Part shown: positions 7,970-18,689 of the stretch, piece after piece
Layout of the letters: each line of letters opens with the position of its first letter
How positions within the stretch are numbered: the stretch's first letter is position 1
Assembly: GCA_022826585.1 (NCBI GenBank)
Contig: JAJDUR010000126.1
Span: 1 to 34,765 of the forward strand
Length of the DNA: 34,765 nt
Source: Dehalococcoidia bacterium
Lineage (GTDB): Bacteria > Chloroflexota > Dehalococcoidia > Tepidiformales > Tepidiformaceae
Direction of reading: 5' to 3'
Made by a program: the position numbers and the translations under genes
The notes under the pieces: generated by a model
Told to the model about the DNA's origin: nothing
The model's input: the letters and a program-made list of their open reading frames with translations, nothing else
Database searches by the model: none

Positions 7970-7988
7970 GCGAGAAGAGCGGCGGCTC

Positions 7989-8837
7989 CTAGAAGAGGAG
8001 CTGGGTGAGGCGGCGCTGGTACTCGCGCACGAGGCTGCTCTCGAGGCCGAGGATGTCGAACACGGCGAGAACGGCCTTGCGCGCGGCATCGTCGGCAAAG
8101 CGCCGGTCGAGGCGGACCGATTCGAGCAGCTCGTCGAGGGCCTCCTCGTAGCGTCCGAAGGCGGCCAGCATCACGCCCCAGCGGTAGCGGGCACGGGGGT
8201 CGTCGGGGTCGAGCCGGGCCTCCTGCTCGAGTTCGGCGGCATCGTGTTTCGCGGCGAACTCCTCGAGGAAGATGTGGTGGCGCAGGGCCTTGGCGCGGCG
8301 GTCGTTGCCGGCGCGCCCGATCAGCTCCTCGGCCTCCTCGCGGTCGCCCCGTTCGAGGAGGATGACCGCAAGACCGGTGAGGGCGTCGGCGTTCTCGTCG
8401 TCCTCCTCCAGCATCTCGCGGTAGCGGGCCTCGGCTCCGGCGAGGTCGCCGGAGGCGGCGAGGTCCTCGGCCTCGGCGGCGGCCGCCTCGGCGGGCGAGG
8501 TGACGAGCTGGGCGAAGAAGGCGCGGACGTGCTCCTCGGGAAGGGCGCCAGCGAATTCGCTCGCGACCTCGCCATCGACGAACGCTTTGACCGCGGGGAT
8601 GGCCTGGATGCGGTGAGCGGCGGCGGTGGCAGGGTTGCGGTCGGTGTCGAGCTTGGCGAGGAGCACGTCCTCGCCGAACTCGGCGGCGACGGACTCGATG
8701 ATGGGGCTGAGCACGCGGCAGGGGCCGCACCAGTCGGCCCAGAAGTCGACGACGACGGGGCGGTTCTTCGACTCCTCGATGACGGCCTCGGCGAAGGTCT
8801 CGTCGGTGACTTCGAGGACGGGCGAGGGGGCGGTCAT
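7989..8837 (-). CDS. Thioredoxin-TPR chaperone (CnoX/YbbN-like)
   Basis: Protein of 282 residues with an N-terminal thioredoxin domain (1 to about 108; FWADWCGPC with C37 and C40, cis-Pro in IQAIPAV) followed by a helical TPR-like region ([23 protein letters not shown] and [14 protein letters not shown]). This is the layout of CnoX (YbbN), which guards proteins against oxidative damage and hands them to chaperones. Unlike E. coli CnoX it keeps both active-site cysteines, so it could also reduce disulfides. The ATG at 8837 has GGAGG upstream and overlaps the TGA of the yyaL-like gene (ATGA), so the two are translationally coupled. Confidence 0.88.
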   Translation of the reverse strand: MTAPSPVLEVTDETFAEAVIEESKNRPVVVDFWADWCGPCRVLSPIIESVAAEFGEDVLLAKLDTDRNPATAAAHRIQAIPAVKAFVDGEVASEFAGALPEEHVRAFFAQLVTSPAEAAAAEAEDLAASGDLAGAEARYREMLEEDDENADALTGLAVILLERGDREEAEELIGRAGNDRRAKALRHHIFLEEFAAKHDAAELEQEARLDPDDPRARYRWGVMLAAFGRYEEALDELLESVRLDRRFADDAARKAVLAVFDILGLESSLVREYQRRLTQLLF

Positions 8838-10927
8838 GGCAGGGCCTCCGGAGATTTGCTGGGAATGGGCGGGAAGGCTTCGTCGATCTGGGCGCCCAGC
8901 TCGTCTGGGGAGCCGGCGGGAAGCTGACAGACCATGTTCTCGCAGAGCCATGCCGTAGCGCCTCCCTCCGGCGCCTCGCGACCTTCGAGCAAGGGGAGGC
9001 CATCGGGGGCGGCGGCGGAAGCGAGAACAAGGCCGGGAAGGAAACGATCGGCGGCGACGCGCTCGAAGGGCGCGCGCGCCGCGGGCTCCCCGACGATGGC
9101 GAGCTCACGGGGTGACGAGGCGAGCAGGTCGATGCCCTGGAGGGTGGCCCCGAACCCGGTGGCGGCATCGAGGATGAGGGACTGGACGCCGGCGACCACC
9201 TCGCGGGCGATGCTCTCGCCGTCGGTACGGAGGCCGTAGCGCTGGAGCGTGAGCGCGAGGAGTCCCGTGGAGGAGGCGGCGCTGGGCGTGGCCTGGTCGA
9301 AACGGGGCTTCTGGCGGAAGAGCAATTCCTCGGCGCCGTCCGCGGTCTCGAAGAAGCCGCCGTTCTCGTTGTCGTGGAAGCGTGCGACGATCACATCAAC
9401 GAGCTCGTTGGCCCAGTCGAGGTGCTCGCGTTCACCGGTGAGCCGGTAGAGCTCGACGAGGCCGAGGCCATAGTAGGCGTAGTCCTCTAGCATGCCCTCG
9501 ATGCGCGCGACGCCGTTCTTGTAGGTGTGGAGGAGGACGCCATCGGACCACATGCGCTCGCGGACGAAACGGGCGTTGGCCTCCGCTATCTCGCGCAGGC
9601 GGGGGTCGTCGAGGACGCGGGCGGCTTCGGCGAAGGCGGCGAGGGCGAGGCCGTTCCACGACGTGAGCACCTTGTCGTCGGTCGCGGGCGGGATTCGCTT
9701 CGAGCGCTCCTCGAAGAGCGTGCGCCGCCACCCCTCGATGCGCTCGGAGAGAGCGTCAGCGGCGAGGCCGCCCGCCCCGGGAACGGGGTCGGTGCGGCGG
9801 GAGAGGACGTTGCGCCCCATGAGCTCGGGGTTGTGCGGGTCGTAGAAATTGCCCTCGCGCGTGACGCCGAAGAACTGGCTGAAGGCTTCGGCCTCGTCGC
9901 CAAGGAGACCGGCAACCTGGTCGACCGTCCAGAGGAAGAACTTGCCCTCGATGCCCTCGCTGTCGGCGTCCTGGGCGCTGTAGAAGCCGCCCTCCTCGTC
10001 GAGCATCTCGCGCTCGAGGTAGGTGAGAGTCTCGCGCACGATGCGGGCGTGATCGGGGTTGCCGAAGAGCTGGTAGGCGTGCAGGTAGACGCGCGCGAGG
10101 GCGGCGTTGTCGTAGAGCATCTTCTCGAAGTGGGGAACCAGCCACTGAACATCGACGCTGTAGCGGGCGAATCCGCCGCCGATCTGGTCGTACATGCCGC
10201 CGCTGGCCATGCCCCAGAGGGTGCGCTCGAGCATGGTGCGGATGCGGCCGTGGTCGGGGTCGTCCGCGCGGGCGGCGCGGGCGAGGAGGAACTCGAGATT
10301 AGCGGGGGCGGGAAACTTGGGCGCCGTGCCGAAGCCGCCCCAGACCTCGTCGGCCGAGCGCAGCATGGCCTGCACGGCGCCGCCGGCGACGGCTGCATCG
10401 AACGGCTCTTCCGGGGCCGAGCGGGTCGCCGCCTCCGCGAGCTGTTCGCCGATCGATTCGGCAGAGTTGACGATGTCCTCGCGGCGCTCGTCCCAGGTGG
10501 CCCTGATGGTCTGGAGGAGGCGGGGGAAGCCAGGGCGGCCGTGGGCGTCATCGGGGGGGAAGTAGGTGCCGGCGAAGAACGGCTTCTGGTCGGGGGTCAT
10601 GAAGACCGTCATGGGCCAGCCGCCCTGGCCGGTGAGAGCCTGGACGGCGGTCATGTAGACGCCGTCGATGTCGGGGCGCTCCTCGCGGTCGACCTTGATG
10701 TTGACGAAGTGCTCGTTCATCAGGCCGGCGATCTCGTGCGACTCGAAGGACTCGTGGGCCATCACGTGGCACCAGTGGCAGGTGCTGTAGCCGACCGAGA
10801 GGAGGACCGGCTTGTCCTCGGCGCGGGCCCTGGCGAAGGCCTCTTCACCCCAGGGGTACCAGTCGACGGGGTTCTCGGCGTGCTGCAGGAGGTAGGGGCT
10901 GGTTTCGCCGGCAAGACGGTTCGGCAT
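8834..10927 (-). CDS. YyaL/DUF255 thioredoxin-fold protein
   Basis: Protein of 697 residues of the widespread DUF255/YyaL (spermatogenesis-associated 20-like) family. It opens with the family hallmark ([24 protein letters not shown]) and a thioredoxin-like domain with CHWC (C50, C53) and [12 protein letters not shown] long (alpha/alpha) barrel follows that resembles glycosidase and epimerase folds. Its biochemical role is not settled. The length is normal for the family. The ATG at 10927 has no ribosome site but a TACACT box seven bases upstream. The end overlaps the CnoX-like start by four bases. Confidence 0.92.
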   Translation of the reverse strand: MPNRLAGETSPYLLQHAENPVDWYPWGEEAFARARAEDKPVLLSVGYSTCHWCHVMAHESFESHEIAGLMNEHFVNIKVDREERPDIDGVYMTAVQALTGQGGWPMTVFMTPDQKPFFAGTYFPPDDAHGRPGFPRLLQTIRATWDERREDIVNSAESIGEQLAEAATRSAPEEPFDAAVAGGAVQAMLRSADEVWGGFGTAPKFPAPANLEFLLARAARADDPDHGRIRTMLERTLWGMASGGMYDQIGGGFARYSVDVQWLVPHFEKMLYDNAALARVYLHAYQLFGNPDHARIVRETLTYLEREMLDEEGGFYSAQDADSEGIEGKFFLWTVDQVAGLLGDEAEAFSQFFGVTREGNFYDPHNPELMGRNVLSRRTDPVPGAGGLAADALSERIEGWRRTLFEERSKRIPPATDDKVLTSWNGLALAAFAEAARVLDDPRLREIAEANARFVRERMWSDGVLLHTYKNGVARIEGMLEDYAYYGLGLVELYRLTGEREHLDWANELVDVIVARFHDNENGGFFETADGAEELLFRQKPRFDQATPSAASSTGLLALTLQRYGLRTDGESIAREVVAGVQSLILDAATGFGATLQGIDLLASSPRELAIVGEPAARAPFERVAADRFLPGLVLASAAAPDGLPLLEGREAPEGGATAWLCENMVCQLPAGSPDELGAQIDEAFPPIPSKSPEALP

Positions 10928-10934
10928 CGAAGGT

Positions 10935-10940
10935 AGTGTA
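10935..10940 (-). promoter_or_regulatory. Possible -10 box of yyaL-like gene (leaderless)
   Basis: TACACT on the minus strand ends seven bases before the ATG at 10927, with no Shine-Dalgarno sequence between. The same hexamer precedes the M24 peptidase gene at 29717. Confidence 0.42.
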
Positions 10941-10969
10941 CGTGGGCGCCGCCTTTGGCGATTGCCCCG

Positions 10970-11764
10970 ATGAAGCGGGGCCCCCACAGTGGGGCGGTGC
11001 TGGAGCGGGAGCTGGAGGTGGCGGTCGAGGCCGCGACGCGTGCGGGCGAGGACGTCGCGCGCATGCGGGAGGAGGGGCTGCGCTACGGCCGCAAGGGCGG
11101 CTACGAGCTCGTCTCCGAGGCGGACATCCACGCGGCGGAGATCCTGCACGAGGCGCTCACGGGCGCGTTTCCCGACACGGGCTGGCTGGGCGAGGAGCAC
11201 CACGACACGGCGGAGCGGCTCGACCGGGAGCGGGTGTGGATCGTCGACCCGATCGACGGAACGCGGGAGTACCTGCAGGGGCTCCCCGAGTACGCCATCT
11301 CGGTGGGGCTGGTCGTGAGGGGACGGCCCGCGCTCGGGGTCGTGCACAACCCCGCCACGGGGGAGATGCACACGGCGGTCTGTCCGGACCCACTTCCGGA
11401 AGCCGGCCCCGGCAGCGGGCAGCAGGGAGAGTACCTCGCGCTGGTGGGTCGCGGGGAGGACCGGCTGGGGGAGGTCCCGCCGCTCCCCGGGCAGGCGCGG
11501 ACGCGGGGCGTGGGAAGCGTCGCCTACCGGCTGGCGCTGGTGGCGGCGGGGAAGGGAGACGTGGTGGTGACGTGGTACGCCCGGCAGGAGTGGGACGTGG
11601 CGGCGGGGGCCGCCCTCTGCCTCGCGCAGGGGCTGACGGTGACCGACGTGCTGGGGCAGCGTATCGAGTTCAACCAGCCCAACCCGCTGGTCCGCGGCCT
11701 CGTGGTGGCGGAGGCGGGGCTGCACGCTCGCATCCGCGACTACTTCCAGCGCCTCTCGCGGTAG
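10970..11764 (+). CDS. Inositol monophosphatase-family phosphatase (CysQ/HisN-like)
   Basis: Mg-dependent phosphatase of 264 residues. Metal-site motifs are GEEH (E75), [10 protein letters not shown] (D93, D96) and WDVAAGAAL. Upstream [15 protein letters not shown] matches the family helix. Members act on inositol phosphate, PAP (CysQ) or histidinol phosphate (HisN); [16 protein letters not shown] leans to the CysQ/PAP side, but this is not decisive. The ATG at 10970 is the assumed start; no ribosome site precedes it, and a TTG at 10955 or GTG at 10997 are alternatives. It is divergent from the yyaL-like gene with a 42-base gap. Confidence 0.85.
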   Translation: MKRGPHSGAVLERELEVAVEAATRAGEDVARMREEGLRYGRKGGYELVSEADIHAAEILHEALTGAFPDTGWLGEEHHDTAERLDRERVWIVDPIDGTREYLQGLPEYAISVGLVVRGRPALGVVHNPATGEMHTAVCPDPLPEAGPGSGQQGEYLALVGRGEDRLGEVPPLPGQARTRGVGSVAYRLALVAAGKGDVVVTWYARQEWDVAAGAALCLAQGLTVTDVLGQRIEFNQPNPLVRGLVVAEAGLHARIRDYFQRLSR

Positions 11765-11781
11765 GAAAGCGCGCAACGGGC

Positions 11782-11787
11782 TAGGAT
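11782..11787 (+). promoter_or_regulatory. Possible -10 box for LLM gene at 11806
   Basis: TAGGAT sits 18 bases before the start, followed by the ribosome site GGAGG at 11794-11798. The same TAGGAT recurs before 27092 and, on the other strand, before 28580. Confidence 0.38.
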
Positions 11788-11805
11788 TCGCGCGGAGGCA
11801 TCGCG

Positions 11806-12726
11806 ATGAGCGTACGGATCGGGCTGGGGGCGGCACTGCTGCCGGAGACGACACCAGCGTCGTTCTTCCGCTGGCTGGACCTGTGCGAGGCGAGCGAGGT
11901 CGACTCGATCTGGTTCAGCGAGCGGCTCGCGGGGCCACAGATGGCGCTCGAACCGATGACGGCGATGGCGGCCGTCGCCGGGGCGACGGAGCGCATCAAG
12001 TTCGGCATGAACGTCGTGCTGCTGCCGTTGCGCGACCCGCTGGTGCTCGCGAACGAGTGCGCGACCATCGACTATCTAAGCGACGGGCGACTGCTGCCGG
12101 CGTTCGGCGTCGGGGCCCTGAACGCGCCCGAGTGGCGGGCGACGGGACGGGAGCCGCGCGGCCGCGGGGCCATCGCCGACGAGATCATCGATTTGATGGT
12201 GCGGCTGTGGGAGGAAGACGAGGTCACGTTCGAAGGGGAGCACTTCCAGTACGAGGCAGCCTCGATCGCGCCGCGGCCGGTGCAGCGGCCGCTGCCAGTG
12301 TGGATCGGGGGGAGCAGCGACGCAGCGATCAAGCGGACGGCGCTGCGGGGGACGGGGTGGCTGGCCGGCATCCAGACGCCGGCACAGGTGGCGCCGGTGG
12401 TCCAGAAGATCAAGGCGGCGGTAGCCGAGGCGGGGCGGTCGATCGACGAGGACCACTACGGGGCGGGCTTCCCCTTCCGCTTCGGGAGCTGGGACGACGA
12501 GCCGATCGCGCGTACGGCGAAGGCGTACGGCCGCTTCGCCGCGCTCGACCCGGAGGCGCTCTTCGCCGTGGGCGGCGCGAACGAAATCGTGGCGCGTGCG
12601 CAGGAGTACGTCGCCTGCGGCATCAGCAAGTTCGTCCTGCGGCCACTGGCCGACTCCGACGAGGACGCCTATGCGCAGACGCAGCGGTTGATTGAGGAGG
12701 TCCTACCCGCCGTCCCCACGGGGTAG
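11806..12726 (+). CDS. LLM-class F420-dependent oxidoreductase
   Basis: Luciferase-like oxidoreductase of 306 residues. Typical segments are [77 protein letters not shown] and [28 protein letters not shown]. These form the cofactor pocket used by F420 (or FMN) enzymes. The ATG is seven bases after GGAGG. Sequence differs clearly from the other two LLM proteins of this window, so it is not a recent local duplicate. The substrate is unknown. Confidence 0.88.
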   Translation: MSVRIGLGAALLPETTPASFFRWLDLCEASEVDSIWFSERLAGPQMALEPMTAMAAVAGATERIKFGMNVVLLPLRDPLVLANECATIDYLSDGRLLPAFGVGALNAPEWRATGREPRGRGAIADEIIDLMVRLWEEDEVTFEGEHFQYEAASIAPRPVQRPLPVWIGGSSDAAIKRTALRGTGWLAGIQTPAQVAPVVQKIKAAVAEAGRSIDEDHYGAGFPFRFGSWDDEPIARTAKAYGRFAALDPEALFAVGGANEIVARAQEYVACGISKFVLRPLADSDEDAYAQTQRLIEEVLPAVPTG

Positions 12727-12755
12727 CGCAGCGACATCCGCGCGGGAGGCTCGCC

Positions 12756-13367
12756 ATGAAGCTCATCGTGTTCGGCGCCACCGGGAAGACCGGGCAGCAC
12801 GTCTGGCGAGTCGCGCTGGATCACGGTCATGAGGTGACCGCCTTCACCCGCTCGCCGGACAAGATCGACGCAGAGGCGGGCGTGCGTCTCGCACAGGGTG
12901 ACGTCAGGGACGGGGATGCCGTGGCCGAGGCGATCGCCGGCCACGACGCGGTCATCGTGGCGCTGGGGAGCAACGGGCTGCGCGACAGGACAACGCTTAC
13001 CAGCGGCACGAGGACGGTAATGGAGGGCATGGCCCGCCACGGCGTCGAGCGCCTGGTGGTCCTGTCCGCTGCGGGCGTGGGTCACAGCCGGAGCCAGATC
13101 CCATTGCTCTCACGTGTAATGTTCAAGACCTTGCTGCGCAACATCCACGCCGATCACACGGCGCAGGAAGCGGCAGTCAGGGCGACGGGGCTCGACTGGA
13201 CCATCGTCCGCGCCGCCATCCTCACCGATGACCCATCCTCCGGTGACGTGACCGCCACCAACACGGGGAAGGTCACACGCATTGGGCGAGCCGACCTCGG
13301 TGGCTTCCTGGTGCAGGAAGCCACGGAAGGGACCTACAGCAGGCAGGCGATCTCCGTTACGTCCTAG
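12756..13367 (+). CDS. NAD(P)-binding Rossmann protein (atypical SDR)
   Basis: Small dehydrogenase-like protein of 203 residues, resembling NmrA/biliverdin reductase B-type atypical short-chain dehydrogenases. It starts with the nucleotide-binding loop FGATGKTGQHV (residues 6-16), then TAFTRSPDKI with a basic residue favouring NADPH, DAVIVALGS, and ERLVVLSAAGVG. The later segment LDWTIVRAAILTDDPSSGDV is the usual substrate-side strand. The ATG is preceded by GGGAGG. It starts 29 bases after the LLM gene, so co-transcription is possible. The reaction is unknown. Confidence 0.85.
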   Translation: MKLIVFGATGKTGQHVWRVALDHGHEVTAFTRSPDKIDAEAGVRLAQGDVRDGDAVAEAIAGHDAVIVALGSNGLRDRTTLTSGTRTVMEGMARHGVERLVVLSAAGVGHSRSQIPLLSRVMFKTLLRNIHADHTAQEAAVRATGLDWTIVRAAILTDDPSSGDVTATNTGKVTRIGRADLGGFLVQEATEGTYSRQAISVTS

Positions 13368-13378
13368 CGGAGTGCTAG
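13364..13378. repeat. Inverted repeat spanning two convergent TAG stops
   Basis: CTAGC-GGAGT-GCTAG is a perfect 5-bp palindrome with a five-base centre. It contains the TAG stop of the reductase (13365-13367) and the opposite TAG stop of tilS (13375-13377). Confidence 0.5.
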
Positions 13379-14784
13379 CCCTCCTCCACGCGTGGTAGCG
13401 GGGAAGGAGGCGGCGGCGCGACCCGGAAGTAGTAGCAGTCATCGGCTTCGCCGCCATCAGCAATGGCGACGTTCGCGCCCAGCACCGCGACGACATCCTC
13501 GAGGCCCGCGAGCGCGACGAGGTCGCCTCGCTCCCACACCGGAACGCGAGCGTTCTTGAGGATGCCGCCGACCTTGCGACGGTAGCCCCGGTACTGCATG
13601 CGGTCGCCGGGGGCGAGGGGGCGGAGGCGGAGGGCGCCCTCGATGCGGTCGGCGGGGACGGCGGCGGCGGGGGGCGCGGTCGGGTCGTCGGGGAAGGGGT
13701 CGGTGGCGGCCTGGAGGACGCGCTCGCCGGCCCGGGTGACGCCGGGGATGTTCACGAACTGCTCCTCGAACGGAACGACTTCCTCCTCGCTCCCGCCGGA
13801 GAGCCGCGCGAGACCGGCGGAAACCTCGACCGTCACGCCCCCGAAGGTGACCCGACCGGTACCCCGGGAGAGGACGGCATCGAGGTTGTGGAGGCGAGTG
13901 CGGTTGGCGTCGACCTCGGCCTTAAGGAAGGTCGCCTCGCGCTCGACCAGGAGCAGCCGGGCTTCGCTGCCGAGCGAGCGCAGCGCCTCGCGCTCGAAGA
14001 CGACGGAACCGGGGGCGCGGTCGCGGGGCTGGACGAGGTCGACGGCCCGCTCGACGGTCCGGAACATCTCGCGCGCGCTCTCGGCGAGCCCGAGGATGGC
14101 GGCGTCCGCCCCCGGGTTCTCCTCGCGCAACCGGGGCAGGACCACGTGGCGGATGCGGTTTCGGGTGGCGTGAAGCTCCGCGTTGGTCGAGTCCTCGCGG
14201 TAGTCGATGCCGGCGGCGTTGCAGACGGCGACGGTGTCGGTGCGGGGAAGGGGGAGGATCGGGCGGATGAGCTGCAGGGAGGGCATGCCGGGGAGGGGCG
14301 CGCTGGGCAGCATGCCGCGCATGCCGCGCACACCGCTCCCACGCAGGAGGTGGTGCAGCACGGTCTCGACGTGGTCATCGGCGGTGTGGCCGGTGGCGAC
14401 CGCCCCCGCACCCTGGCGCTCAGCGGCGAACGCCAGGAACTGGTAGCGAAGCCGCCGGGCCGTCTCCTCGATGCCGATACGCATCTCGGCGGCGGCGAGG
14501 GGCACATCGCCCTCGCCGGTCATGCAGGGAACGTCGAGGTGCTCACAGAGGTCGCTTACGAACGCACGGTCTCCAGCGGAGTCGTCGCGCAGGTGATGGT
14601 CGAAGTGGGCGGCGACGACCTCGAAACCGTGCTCCTCGCCGAGCCTTCGCAGGAGCAGAAGCGCGGCGACAGAGTCGGCCCCGCCACTGACGGCAACGAC
14701 GATCTTCTCGAGCCGGCGAAAGAGCCGCTCGTGATCGGCGAAGCGCCGGACACGGTCGAGGGCGGAGGACGTGCGGGCAGGCAC
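13375..14784 (-). CDS. tilS: tRNA(Ile)-lysidine synthetase TilS
   Basis: ATP-dependent enzyme that converts C34 of the tRNA(Ile) CAU anticodon to lysidine so that it reads AUA. The 469-residue protein has the PP-loop AVSGGADS (SGGADS at 33-38), HFDHHLRDDS, EETARRLRYQFL, ATGHTADDHVET, and DYREDSTNAELHATRNRIRH, all TilS hallmarks. A C-terminal TilS_C-like domain follows (LRPLAPGDRM, then KNARVPVWERGD). The start is a GTG whose G is the last base of the TAG stop of the ftsB-like gene (TAGTG). It is the last gene of the nine-gene operon. Confidence 0.93.
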   Translation of the reverse strand: MPARTSSALDRVRRFADHERLFRRLEKIVVAVSGGADSVAALLLLRRLGEEHGFEVVAAHFDHHLRDDSAGDRAFVSDLCEHLDVPCMTGEGDVPLAAAEMRIGIEETARRLRYQFLAFAAERQGAGAVATGHTADDHVETVLHHLLRGSGVRGMRGMLPSAPLPGMPSLQLIRPILPLPRTDTVAVCNAAGIDYREDSTNAELHATRNRIRHVVLPRLREENPGADAAILGLAESAREMFRTVERAVDLVQPRDRAPGSVVFEREALRSLGSEARLLLVEREATFLKAEVDANRTRLHNLDAVLSRGTGRVTFGGVTVEVSAGLARLSGGSEEEVVPFEEQFVNIPGVTRAGERVLQAATDPFPDDPTAPPAAAVPADRIEGALRLRPLAPGDRMQYRGYRRKVGGILKNARVPVWERGDLVALAGLEDVVAVLGANVAIADGGEADDCYYFRVAPPPPSPLPRVEEG

Positions 14785-15125
14785 TACTTGGGGAAGAGGC
14801 GTTCCCACCACTCGCCGGACAGGTGCTCGTCCGAGGGTGGAAAGGGGCTCAACACGATGAAGGCAGTCTCGCCTTCGCGGACGTACCCGAGCTCGCGTCG
14901 CGCCGCCTGCTCGACGTAAACATCGGAGACGACGTAGTCGTACACGGCGAGGAGATGGTCGCGCCTGGAGCGGAGGTCCTCGATCTCGGCGAGGGCGGCG
15001 TCGTGGTCCTCGTTCTGCTGGCGCTGACGGACGGTCCCGGAGGAAGCGGTGTACACAAAGTAGCCAGTGAGGAGCAGGCAAACCACGAAAAACAGGGTGG
15101 TCTTAGTGAACACCGGGATAGGCAT
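14784..15125 (-). CDS. FtsB/DivIC-like septum formation initiator protein
   Basis: Small bitopic membrane protein of 113 residues in the FtsB/DivIC family, which acts in the cell-division complex. It has one membrane segment (residues about 6-26), a predicted coiled coil (about 32-60; RQRQQNEDHDAALAEIEDLRSRRDHLLAV) and the family's AARRELGYVREGETAFIVL motif. Like many homologues it lies directly before tilS in the transcript. The ATG is 31 bases after the phosphatase stop. Confidence 0.85.
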   Translation of the reverse strand: MPIPVFTKTTLFFVVCLLLTGYFVYTASSGTVRQRQQNEDHDAALAEIEDLRSRRDHLLAVYDYVVSDVYVEQAARRELGYVREGETAFIVLSPFPPSDEHLSGEWWERLFPK

Positions 15126-15156
15126 GTGACCAAATTAGGCGCGCCCTGTTCAAGAT

Positions 15157-15783
15157 TCAAGCTCGCGTATCCGGGTCCGGGGGCAGGTGGCAGCGGTTGT
15201 TCAGGGTGCGAAGGGAGGCCCGGCCGGCCCGAAGAGAGAGCGTTGAGACGGAGGCCAGATCAAGGCTGAAGGCGCGGAACGCGGGGACCTCGAGGCCCAG
15301 CAGCCGGCAGATCAGCAGGCGTACGACGAAGTTGTGGGAGACGGCGACCACGGTTTCCTCATCGGGGAGCGCGTGCAGCTCGGCGGCGAGCGGTTCGAGG
15401 CGTTCGGCGACCTGCGCGAGGCTCTCGCCGCCGGGCATGACGACGTCCGTGGGGTCGGGGGCGCGCCAGGCTTCGATGAATCCCGGGAAGCGCTCCCGCA
15501 TCTCCCGGAAGGGGAGGCCCTCGGTCTCACCGACGTCCATCTCGATCAGATCCCCGCGGGTCTCGAGGGGCGCGCCCGTGCGCTCAGCGAGACCTCGGGC
15601 GATGGCGGCCGCGCGTTCCAGGGGGCTCGTGAGGATGCGGTCGACGCGCTCGCCGGCGAGGCGCTCGACGGCGGCGGCGGTCTGGCGCAGGCCGAGGTCG
15701 GTGAGGGGAGGGTCTTCACGACCGAGCCCGAGCCCATCGCGGTTGTAGGTGCTCTCGCCGTGGCGAACGAGGTAGAGCCTCAT
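15157..15783 (-). CDS. Histidine phosphatase family protein
   Basis: Phosphoglycerate-mutase-like phosphatase of 208 residues. The catalytic motif is LVRHGEST with H8, followed by LTDLGLRQT, LTSPLERA, EMDVGETEG and VAVSHNF with the second His. The substrate is not predictable. The ATG at 15783 overlaps the TGA of the DUF2344 gene (ATGA), so translation is likely coupled. Confidence 0.9.
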   Translation of the reverse strand: MRLYLVRHGESTYNRDGLGLGREDPPLTDLGLRQTAAAVERLAGERVDRILTSPLERAAAIARGLAERTGAPLETRGDLIEMDVGETEGLPFREMRERFPGFIEAWRAPDPTDVVMPGGESLAQVAERLEPLAAELHALPDEETVVAVSHNFVVRLLICRLLGLEVPAFRAFSLDLASVSTLSLRAGRASLRTLNNRCHLPPDPDTRA

Positions 15784-16474
15784 TCGTACTGCCCCTTCTC
15801 GCGCCAGGCCTGGAGGGCGGCGGACGGCTCCTCGAGCACGAGTCCCGCGCGCACGTAGCGATCGACCGTCGCCGTCGGGAAGAGGGCTGCGACGAGCTGC
15901 TCGGGGCGGACGGTCAGCTCCTGCCCGCAGCTCAGGCGGGCATCGAGGGCCGCGGCGCCGTCCACATCCTCGGTGATGAGTGATGCCACGCCGGTCCTGA
16001 GGTCGTACTCGCGCGCCTTCTTGCCTTCTCGTTCCTGGCGCCAGGGGAAGGTCTCGGTGGCGAGAAAGGCGTTCACGGATTCGACGGCGTGCTCGGGGGT
16101 CACGCCTTCGAGGGCGATGCGGTAGTCGGCCCAGCGCAGGAGGGTGGGGAGCGCGGGGAGGCCAAGGGCGACCTCGAACGCCTCGCGGACCTCGAGGTCG
16201 GGGGTGGACTGGGTGCTCAGGTCGGCAGCGAAGCGGTCGAGGGGCACCCGCTCCTCGAGGAGCACCTCCATGATCTCGCCCTCGCCGATGAAGCCGAGAG
16301 GAAGGGGCGCCGCGAAGGCGATCCTGGGGTGCGGTGTGAAGCCCTGCGAGTAGCAGAGGGGCAAGCCGGCGCGGCGGATGGCGCGCTCCCAGTAGCGGAG
16401 GACGTCGAGGTGGGAGATGTGGCGCACGCGCTCGCCCTTGCGGAACCGGGCACGGATGCGCTGCCGGGCCTCGC

Positions 16475-16478
<4 letters not shown>
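15780..16478 (-). CDS. DUF2344 / TIGR03936 protein (radical SAM-associated)
   Basis: Protein of 232 residues with the DUF2344 hallmark: RARFRKGERVRHISHLDVLRYWERAIRRAGLPLCYSQGFTPHPRIAFAAPLPLGF. In many bacteria this domain is fused to, or directly follows, a B12-type radical SAM protein (TIGR03960); none is present in this window. The function is undefined. The start is a GTG overlapping the TGA of the meaB-like gene (GTGA), and the end overlaps the phosphatase start (ATGA). Both overlaps place it in the operon. Confidence 0.87.
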
Positions 16479-17409
<931 letters not shown>

Positions 17410-17413
<4 letters not shown>

Positions 17414-17832
17414 TCGGATGAGGCGTTGTCGTACACGAACGACACGATGTCGCGGGTGTTCGTGCCGGGGCGGAAGATGGCGCTGAAGCCCATCGCCTCA
17501 AGGGCGTCGGTGTCTTCCTCGGGGATGATGCCCCCGCAGAAGAGGATGACATCGTCGAGGCCGCGGGACCTGAGCTCCTCGACGATGCGAGGGAAGAGCT
17601 CGAGGTGGGCGCCGGAGAGGATGCTGAGGCCGACGACGTCAACGTCTTCCTGGAGGGCGGCCTCGGCGATCATCTGGGGCGTCTGGCGGATGCCGGTGTA
17701 GATGACCTCGCAGCCGCCGTCGCGAAGGGCGCGCGCGACGATCTTGGCGCCGCGGTCGTGGCCATCGAGGCCGGGCTTGGCGATGAGGACCCGGATCTTC
17801 TGCCCGGTGGAGGTGTCTGGGGATGCCGTCAT
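17410..17832 (-). CDS. Methylmalonyl-CoA mutase small (B12-binding) subunit
   Basis: Cobalamin-binding subunit of 140 residues. The signature DxHxxG is GLDGHDRG (D23, H25, G28), where H25 would be the lower cobalt ligand. LSILSGAH and [15 protein letters not shown] complete the B12 pocket. The large subunit at 19208-20854 lacks this domain, so the enzyme is of the split type. The ATG at 17832 has AGGAG upstream. It lies 25 bases after the epimerase gene and overlaps meaB. Confidence 0.94.
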
Positions 17833-17857
17833 GATGCTGCTCCTGTGTGTCGTGGGG

Positions 17858-18673
17858 TCAGGATCGCTCGACCAACTGCAGGTTGACGCCGAAGGACGAG
17901 CGGGGCGAAACGAAAGCGACCGGGCCGTTGGGGTCGCCGGCGCGCGCGCCGGAGGCGCGAAGCGAGTCGACGGCACCCTGGACGTCGGAGACGGCGAGCG
18001 AGAGAAGGAACGAGCCTTCGCCTCGCTCGGAGGCAAACTTCGCGACCGGCCCTTCCTCGGTGGTGGGCCGGATGAATTCGAGGTGAGCGTTGCCGGCGAG
18101 CATGAAGGCGTTCTCGATGCCGAGGGCGTCGTTCTGGCCGCCGAGCTCGGGGTCGAGACTGAAGCCGAAGTGCCGCTCGTAGGTGGCGGCGGCGGTGGGG
18201 ATGTCCTTCACCACGATGCCGATATGGTCGATGCGCTGGCCGATGGCCTCGTCGCTGGGGCCGACGTGGGCCTCCTCGACGGGCGTCGCGTATTCGATGA
18301 GGACGCCGTGGTTCGACTTCGGATGGAGGAAGCCGATCATGCCGGCGAGCCCGGCGCGAGGGGCCTCGTCGATGAGCTGGACCCCGGCACCGGCGGCCGC
18401 GCGCAGGTCGGCGCCGCAGTCATCCGACTCGAAACAGACGTGGTGCATGCCTTCCCCACGACCCTCGAGGAAGCGCGCCACGCCGGTGTCGTCGCGCGTC
18501 GGTTCGAGCAATTCGATCTCGGCGGTGCCGCAGGGGAGAAGGACGCCGCGGACCCCCTGGTCCTCGATAACGCGGTCGACGCTGACGGGCAGGCCGAGCG
18601 CGTCCCGGTAGAAGCCGAGCGCGTCGTCGGCGCTGCGGACGACGATGCCAACGTGATGGACCTTGCTGAGCAT
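17858..18673 (-). CDS. Methylmalonyl-CoA epimerase fused to a second VOC domain
   Basis: Protein of 271 residues made of two VOC (glyoxalase-fold) modules. Module 1 (1-135) matches methylmalonyl-CoA epimerase: HHVGIVV (H7), IELLEP (E54), [11 protein letters not shown] (H78), [14 protein letters not shown] (E127). Module 2 (about 146-271) is a diverged copy: DHIGIVV (H150) and HLEFIRP (E199) are kept, but HH becomes F222-L223 and the last Glu becomes Q266. Epimerases are usually single-module dimers; here a pseudo-dimer or regulatory domain is likely. The ATG has GAGGAG upstream. The gene sits between the dinB-like and B12-subunit genes. Confidence 0.88.
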   Translation of the reverse strand: MLSKVHHVGIVVRSADDALGFYRDALGLPVSVDRVIEDQGVRGVLLPCGTAEIELLEPTRDDTGVARFLEGRGEGMHHVCFESDDCGADLRAAAGAGVQLIDEAPRAGLAGMIGFLHPKSNHGVLIEYATPVEEAHVGPSDEAIGQRIDHIGIVVKDIPTAAATYERHFGFSLDPELGGQNDALGIENAFMLAGNAHLEFIRPTTEEGPVAKFASERGEGSFLLSLAVSDVQGAVDSLRASGARAGDPNGPVAFVSPRSSFGVNLQLVERS

Positions 18674-18689
18674 GGGGCTCCTCTGGGTG

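Noticed and set aside
10928-11854. Upstream extension of the yyaL-like frame
   Set aside because: It is antisense to the inositol-phosphatase gene; the ATG at 10927 starts with the conserved family N-terminus.
15126-15156. Search for tRNA or small RNA genes in the short gaps
   Set aside because: All gaps are under 200 bases and none shows a cloverleaf or conserved RNA pattern that I can recognise.
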